From Desulfurobacteriaceae bacterium (lineage in GTDB: Bacteria > Aquificota > Aquificia > Desulfurobacteriales > DQVG01): a stretch of DNA of 8,497 nt. The position numbers were made by a program, and so were the translations under genes. Of the stretch, positions 5,720 through 8,497 are shown in pieces. The stretch spans positions 1 to 8,497 of the forward strand of contig DQVG01000061.1 in the NCBI GenBank assembly GCA_015661865.1, in the 5' to 3' direction. The stretch's first letter is position 1, and every line of letters starts with the position of its first letter. The notes under the pieces are model-generated. The model ran no database searches and was not told the DNA's origin. It worked only from the letters and a program-made list of their open reading frames with translations.

Positions 5720-7085
5720 ATTTGGAAAATAAAAATATTAAATGGGGGGGATAAGGTTTAAATAAAGTAGAGTATTTATCTATTTTAGAAGATGTTACTA
5801 CTAAATCATAATCCTTAGATAATTGAGAGGTAATTTTTACAGGGTTTCCCGTTTTATGAAGGATATTTGCTTTTAACTTGTATATTCTTTGGTAAAAATC
5901 TATATGTTTTTTTATTTCATTTAAGTTAACTTTATCCTCTACTATATCTACTTGCTTTATTAAAAGTAAATGTAAGTTAGCCCCTATCATTTTACTAATT
6001 TGAAAAGAAGTCTCTAAAGCTTTTATAGATTCTTCCATATCAAAAATTGGACATAGTATATTTTCATATTTTTCTTTACCTGCGCATAAAAAAACTGGAA
6101 CGTAATATTTATTAAATAATTTAATAGGAAAAACATTTTTAGTACTAAATATATAAGAAAATTTTTTAAATTCTGAATTTTTTTTCTTTAAAGATATAAA
6201 CCCTATATCTACCTCATCTAAACTTTCAATTATCTTATAAGAAAGTAGTTTATTTGTAGGTAACTCTTTTAAAGTTTTTTCTAATTTATCTTTTAAAATT
6301 TCATTTCCTTGAAAGTAAAAATCTATTTCTCTTACTTTAGTTTTTGAGTATAAAAATAAATTTTCTTTTAAGTAAATTTTTTCAAGATTATTCAAAATTA
6401 CAACCTGAGCATACCCATAATTTAAAGGAAATTGAGGCTCATTTTTTAAAAAAAGAGAAATAATACTTTCTAGTATTTTGGGCTCTCCAACAAATAATAC
6501 TTGATCTCCAGGTAAGATAACCGTATTTCTTTTAGGAATATTTATTTTATTATCCCTATATATGGCAACTATTTTCCATTTGCTACTTGAAAATCTTGAG
6601 ACCTTTTGATTAGCTAAGATAGATCCAGGTAAAACTTTTATCTGAATAATATCTTTGCCAACTCCAACTGATAAACACTCTTTTTTGTTTGGATCTAAAT
6701 AATTTTTAATATATCTACCTAATACCTTCCCTTTTTCTACTAAAGTGATATCCTTTTCTATATCCTCATAAAATCTTTTATTTACCTTATGATTTAATAA
6801 AACTATTTTGTTGGGGATATGATTAAATAAAAACTTACAAATACTATAGTTTTGCCTATCTTCTTCATAAACTGCTATTAGAACATTAAAGTTATTTGAT
6901 ATTATCTGCTTTAAAATATCTACATCGGATATATCTCCTAAAATAAGGTTTATACTTTCTAAATTTTCCTTTTCTAAAAATTCTTTTTTCTCTTTTTTTT
7001 CTAGTAAATAAACTTCATAAAAATGCTTTATTTCTTCTATTAAATTTTTCGAAATATCGTTATAACCGGCTATTAATATTTTCAA
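5688..7085 (-). CDS. RCK (TrkA-N/TrkA-C) regulatory protein fused to a universal-stress-like domain
   Basis: This 465-residue protein has no membrane segment or signal and should be cytoplasmic. Residues 1-130 resemble a TrkA-N Rossmann fold (MKILIAGYNDIS, acidic E29 after the second strand), although the glycine motif is degenerate (G7-Y-N-D-I-S). Residues about 138-212 look like a TrkA-C/RCK-C ligand domain (IKVLPGSILANQKV and the LPGDQVLFVGE strand). Residues about 340-465 look like a UspA fold (ENILCPIFDMEESIKAL, IGANLHLLLI, TGNPVKI, YDLVVTSS). Residues 225-335 may be a degenerate first USP-like domain, which is inference. RCK domains gate K+ or Na+ transporters in response to nucleotides, and the neighbouring antiporter lacks one, so it is the obvious partner. 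The start is TTG at 7085, with AAGGAG inside the end of the upstream aminotransferase gene and a 4-bp intergenic gap, so translation is probably coupled. The 3' end carries a C7 run and overlaps the antiporter by 32 bp. Confidence 0.82.
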   Translation of the reverse strand: MKILIAGYNDISKNLIEEIKHFYEVYLLEKKEKKEFLEKENLESINLILGDISDVDILKQIISNNFNVLIAVYEEDRQNYSICKFLFNHIPNKIVLLNHKVNKRFYEDIEKDITLVEKGKVLGRYIKNYLDPNKKECLSVGVGKDIIQIKVLPGSILANQKVSRFSSSKWKIVAIYRDNKINIPKRNTVILPGDQVLFVGEPKILESIISLFLKNEPQFPLNYGYAQVVILNNLEKIYLKENLFLYSKTKVREIDFYFQGNEILKDKLEKTLKELPTNKLLSYKIIESLDEVDIGFISLKKKNSEFKKFSYIFSTKNVFPIKLFNKYYVPVFLCAGKEKYENILCPIFDMEESIKALETSFQISKMIGANLHLLLIKQVDIVEDKVNLNEIKKHIDFYQRIYKLKANILHKTGNPVKITSQLSKDYDLVVTSSKIDKYSTLFKPYPPHLIFLFSKSSSLLVPYPV

Positions 7086-7089
7086 ATTT

Positions 7090-8238
7090 CTAAGCTCCTT
7101 TATATTGGGAAATAATCTCCATAGCCTTTTTAGTAGCTGTTCCTAAATTAAAATTATATCCAAGACTACTTAGAGCAAATTCTACAGCAGAAATTTGATT
7201 TAAGGTATCAAAAATATCTATATATCCAAAATGACAAAGTCTAAATATCTTTCCTTTAAGATGGCCTTGTCCTCCCGCAATATACATATTAAAGTTTTCC
7301 CTAATAAACTTAATTAGCTTATTTCCATCTATACTATCTGGCAAACATATAGCACTTACTCCAATAGCCGGATTTTTAGATAAAGGTTTTAAATTTATTT
7401 CTTCAAAAGCTTTTAAAGTTGCTTTTGACATAATAGAGGTATTTTTTTCTATTTTTTCTATTCCTATTTTATTTATTACTTTTAAGGCTTCATTTAAAGC
7501 CGCATACAAATTAACAGAAGGAGTATAAGCTGTTTGGAATTTTTCCTTTTGATTTTTATACTCTTCCTCTAAATCAAAATAATACTTGTACCTTTTATTA
7601 ACTCCTAACCTCTTATGAGCTTTTTCATTCCAAATAATAGCGCTTACTCCCGGGGGAGTCATTAAAGCTTTTTGGGAACCTGTAATTAATATATCTATAT
7701 TAGATTTATCAAATTCTATGTTATAAACTCCAACTGCAGTTATTCCATCGGCTATTAAAAGAGCATCATATTTTTTGCAAACTTCCCCAATTTCTTTATA
7801 TGGATAAAAAGTTCCCGTGGAAGTTTCACAAATTTGAATAAAAACACCTTTTATATTTTTATTTTCCTTTAAATATTTTTCTATTTTTTCTACTTTAGGA
7901 TAATCTCCCCATTCTATTTCATAACAAATTGGATTTAATCCAAAACGCTTGGCAATTTTAAAAAATCTTTCTCCAAACTTTCCCCCCACAACTATTAAAA
8001 CGTCTTCTTCGGGTTTAAAAAAGTTAACAATACTAGCTTCCATGGCCCCTGTTCCAGATGAAGTAAGAAATACTGGAACTCTTTCTGTTTTTAGTAGCTT
8101 TTTAAAATTTTCCTGAAGCTCTTTCATAATATTTTTAAAAACAAGACCTCTATGATATAAAGGTTCTCTAAAAAGAGCTGCTTTTACTTCTTCGGGAACT
8201 GGAGTAGGTCCCGGAGTAAGTATTCTATATTTTTTCAT
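7090..8238 (-). CDS. Class V PLP-dependent aminotransferase (serine/alanine-glyoxylate type)
   Basis: The 382-residue product is a complete fold-type I aminotransferase of the serine-pyruvate/alanine-glyoxylate family. It opens with the typical LTPGPTPVPEEV stretch and has the phosphate-binding SSGTGAMEAS segment (60-69), an Asp for the pyridine nitrogen (D164 in IADGITAVG), the PLP Lys in TGSQKALMTPPG (K190) and the late substrate-carboxylate Arg in FRLCHFG (R333). Such enzymes move amino groups between alanine, serine or glycine and glyoxylate or pyruvate, and in thermophilic anaerobes they commonly serve glycine/serine synthesis. The exact donor cannot be read from sequence. The ATG is preceded by a GGGGTG-type ribosome site at 8243-8248. 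It is the first gene of a two-gene unit with the RCK-USP gene, four bases apart, and it diverges from glnB, a nitrogen-status sensor, so joint nitrogen control is plausible. Confidence 0.9.
   Translation of the reverse strand: MKKYRILTPGPTPVPEEVKAALFREPLYHRGLVFKNIMKELQENFKKLLKTERVPVFLTSSGTGAMEASIVNFFKPEEDVLIVVGGKFGERFFKIAKRFGLNPICYEIEWGDYPKVEKIEKYLKENKNIKGVFIQICETSTGTFYPYKEIGEVCKKYDALLIADGITAVGVYNIEFDKSNIDILITGSQKALMTPPGVSAIIWNEKAHKRLGVNKRYKYYFDLEEEYKNQKEKFQTAYTPSVNLYAALNEALKVINKIGIEKIEKNTSIMSKATLKAFEEINLKPLSKNPAIGVSAICLPDSIDGNKLIKFIRENFNMYIAGGQGHLKGKIFRLCHFGYIDIFDTLNQISAVEFALSSLGYNFNLGTATKKAMEIISQYKGA
7095..7100 (-). promoter_or_regulatory. Ribosome binding site for the RCK-USP gene, inside the aminotransferase 3' end
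   Basis: On the minus strand AAGGAG lies nine bases before the TTG at 7085-7083 and within the final codons of the aminotransferase gene, whose TAG is at 7092-7090. No ATG or GTG is better placed, so a TTG start is the best reading. A rare start codon fed by ribosomes finishing the upstream gene suggests the regulator is made in smaller amounts. Confidence 0.7.

Positions 8239-8497
<259 letters not shown>

Overview
The window is very AT-rich (roughly a quarter to 30 % GC by eye) and gene-dense. It carries six genes: five complete and one cut by the right edge. The mix is MutS, a periplasmic octaheme cytochrome c, a CPA2-type cation/proton antiporter, an RCK (TrkA)-type regulator fused to a universal-stress-like domain, a class V aminotransferase and a PII signal protein. 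Together with the A/T-biased, Lys/Ile-rich proteins, this suggests a low-GC, anaerobic or microaerophilic, respiring Gram-negative bacterium. A Thermodesulfobacteriota- or Aquificota-like thermophile would fit, but nothing in the window fixes the lineage.

Layout: 1-409 is a long AT-rich leader or intergenic region with a perfect 16-bp tandem duplication and a candidate mutS promoter. mutS (410-3019, +) converges on the octaheme cytochrome gene (3047-4222, -); a GC-rich hairpin between them can terminate transcription from both sides. A 339-bp divergent region (4223-4561) holds a very clear sigma70-type promoter for the cytochrome and a palindrome flanked by direct repeats. The antiporter (4562-5719, +) converges on the RCK-USP gene (5688-7085, -), and the two coding regions overlap tail to tail by 32 bp. 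The RCK-USP gene is translationally coupled to the upstream aminotransferase gene (7090-8238, -). A 99-bp divergent spacer leads to glnB (8338 onward, +), which runs off the window.

How the genes may work together: the antiporter has a complete membrane domain but no C-terminal RCK domain, while the convergent gene encodes a soluble RCK (TrkA-N/TrkA-C) plus USP-like protein with no membrane segment. The two probably act as the pore and the ligand-sensing regulator of one transport system; their opposite, overlapping orientation is unusual. The aminotransferase and PII are both nitrogen-metabolism genes and share a divergent control region. The cytochrome is a single-gene unit with no enzyme partner in view.

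I found no mobile element, CRISPR array or tRNA/rRNA. Nothing here is clearly a wholly new system. The points most worth a second look are the split antiporter/regulator locus, the homopolymer tracts placed where slippage would alter promoter spacing or truncate the regulator, and the orphan octaheme cytochrome.
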